DNA of 64,000 nt from contig NZ_AFIG01000001.1 in NCBI RefSeq assembly GCF_000214595.1, forward strand, positions 1,220,382 to 1,284,381, written 5' to 3'. This document shows, piece by piece, positions 62,938 through 64,000 of this stretch. Below the pieces are notes generated by a model. The model was not told where the DNA came from and did not search any database. It saw only the letters and a program-made list of their open reading frames with translations. This DNA comes from Methylophaga thalassica MP. GTDB taxonomy: Bacteria; Pseudomonadota; Gammaproteobacteria; Nitrosococcales; Methylophagaceae. The stretch's first letter is position 1. Each line of letters begins with the position of its first letter. The translations under genes were made by a program, and so were the position numbers.

Positions 62938-64000
62938 ATGCTCAAACGTCTAGTCACATTACCTGCCTTGCTTGTGTTGTTCAGTAGCTTTAACCTGTCT
63001 GCAGCAACGCTAACGGTTGATGGCTTAGCCAATAAAAACACACCTAAAGCGACCGATGTTGCATTTCAGCTAATTGATATGAAGACAGGGAAAACACTGG
63101 TAGCTCAACGCGCTGATCAATTACAGCCTCCCGCCAGTTTGCAGAAATTAGTGACCGCATTAGCAGCAAAACTGTACCTTAAAGATGACTTTCGTTTTGT
63201 TACACGTCTTGAACGTCATAAGGATGATTTGATTGTTCGGTTTAGTGGCGATCCTGACTTCAGCTCTGATGATTTAGATGCCTTATTTCAGTCACTTCGC
63301 TCCAGCCAATCTGTTATCAAAGGTAATATTTATATTAATGGCTCGACATTTGATGATTATGAGCGTGCTATCGGATTGCCCTGGGACAATCTGGGTGTTT
63401 GTTACAGTGCCCCTTCAAGCAGTATTTCTATGGATAAAAACTGCGCTACTGGCAATTTATATATCAAACCAGGTGCTAGCAAACCCTCCGTTTTATTGCC
63501 AGCAAAAAAACCGATTCATATTGATACCTCCACATTACAAATCATCAAAACCAAACCGACCAACGATGACTATTGTCAGATGAAGTTGTTAGCTGACAAT
63601 ACAAACCACTACCAAATTGGTGGTTGTATTCATGAATCGTCCCTGCCGGTTAAATTAAAATTCGCCCTGCAAAATACCACCGCTTATGCAAAAGCCAATA
63701 TTGAAGATGCATTAAAAAAAGCCGGTATTCAACTTAAGGGGAAGATAGTCAGGGATGACAATAAAACCGGAACCGTGATTACTGAACATCAATCAGCGTC
63801 TTTAGACACTCTGGTCAGGGAGATGCTTAAACACTCAGATAATCTTATTGCTGACAATCTCTTAAAAACCATGGGTCATGTGTTTTATAAACAGGCAGGC
63901 AGCTATGAAAACGGCATCGCAGCGTTACAACATATCCTCAAACAACAAGCGAATATCGATTTAAGTCATGCGATGTTAGTCGATGGTTCAGGTTTATCGA
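62938..64000 (+). CDS. dacB: D-alanyl-D-alanine carboxypeptidase/endopeptidase DacB (PBP4 type), 5' part
   Basis: The reading frame from the ATG at 62938 (AGGA 8 nt upstream) stays open to the window end, about 354 codons. It has a signal peptide ending near NLSAA, then the serine-peptidase SxxK motif in PPASLQKLVTALAA. The SxN motif is in KHSDNLIADNLLK, and the PBP4-typical VDGSGLS appears at the very edge. The KTG motif lies beyond the window. The enzyme trims peptidoglycan peptides in the periplasm. It has four Cys in the mid-domain, possibly disulfides. The gap to kdpE is 79 bp. Confidence 0.93.
   Translation, partial: MLKRLVTLPALLVLFSSFNLSAATLTVDGLANKNTPKATDVAFQLIDMKTGKTLVAQRADQLQPPASLQKLVTALAAKLYLKDDFRFVTRLERHKDDLIVRFSGDPDFSSDDLDALFQSLRSSQSVIKGNIYINGSTFDDYERAIGLPWDNLGVCYSAPSSSISMDKNCATGNLYIKPGASKPSVLLPAKKPIHIDTSTLQIIKTKPTNDDYCQMKLLADNTNHYQIGGCIHESSLPVKLKFALQNTTAYAKANIEDALKKAGIQLKGKIVRDDNKTGTVITEHQSASLDTLVREMLKHSDNLIADNLLKTMGHVFYKQAGSYENGIAALQHILKQQANIDLSHAMLVDGSGLS

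Overview
The window looks like chromosome from a marine or aquatic gammaproteobacterium. The base composition is moderately AT-rich. The content is typical of that group: many TonB, RND and c-di-GMP proteins, CysB-linked sulfate uptake, PhoX, and a PEP-CTERM surface protein. A Methylophaga-like methylotroph is my best guess, but that is inference, since no marker gene here proves it. There are no rRNA or tRNA genes, prophages, full insertion sequences or CRISPR arrays that I can see.

Layout. 1-2.9 kb: the end of an RND efflux operon (pump, outer-membrane factor). 3.0-12.9 kb: a signalling block with two response-regulator c-di-GMP proteins, a Tat-exported binding protein coupled to a hybrid histidine kinase, and a second membrane hybrid kinase with a LuxR-type regulator. 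13.0-16.5 kb: a giant Asn-rich repeat protein with a PEP-CTERM-like tail, preceded by what reads as a c-di-GMP-I riboswitch. 16.6-18.1 kb: an EF-hand protein and a cysteine desulfurase. 18.4-25.0 kb: a second RND efflux operon whose adaptor gene is frameshifted, with its TetR regulator and operator-like repeats. 25.0-27.4 kb: an orphan cytoplasmic molybdopterin oxidoreductase and a small secreted protein.

27.6-38.3 kb is a phosphorus-scavenging island. An AraC-GGDEF operon runs leftward. A long operon runs rightward: TonB-dependent receptor, two-domain beta-propeller phytase, TolQ/TolR/TonB-type energisers and PhoX phosphatase. Each direction has its own Pho-box-like repeat (7-mers at 11-bp period). 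The receptor, its private energy-transducing complex and two secreted phosphatases form one coherent route for organic phosphate.

38.5-40.5 kb: a YahK-like alcohol/aldehyde dehydrogenase and a YqhC-like AraC regulator. 40.5-47.7 kb: sulfate uptake (porin, Sbp, single-domain TOBE protein, CysT, CysW, CysA, CysB). It is interrupted by a guanidinium-exporter-type SMR gene with a guanidine-II riboswitch and by a nested inverted-repeat element. 47.9-54.6 kb: YeiH-type transporter with divergent LysR, YbfB-type MFS, CcoG, a MocR regulator with regularly spaced half-sites, and a DUF1840 protein. 54.7-57.3 kb: a CBS-GAF-GGDEF-EAL protein with an unknown small partner. 57.7-62.9 kb: TrkA/TrkH potassium uptake next to a short KdpD-like kinase and KdpE. 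62.9 kb to the end: the start of a DacB-type D-Ala-D-Ala carboxypeptidase.

Recurring themes are c-di-GMP control (five GGDEF/EAL proteins plus a riboswitch), RNA-level control (two riboswitches), and uptake of phosphate, sulfate and potassium, each with a local regulator.
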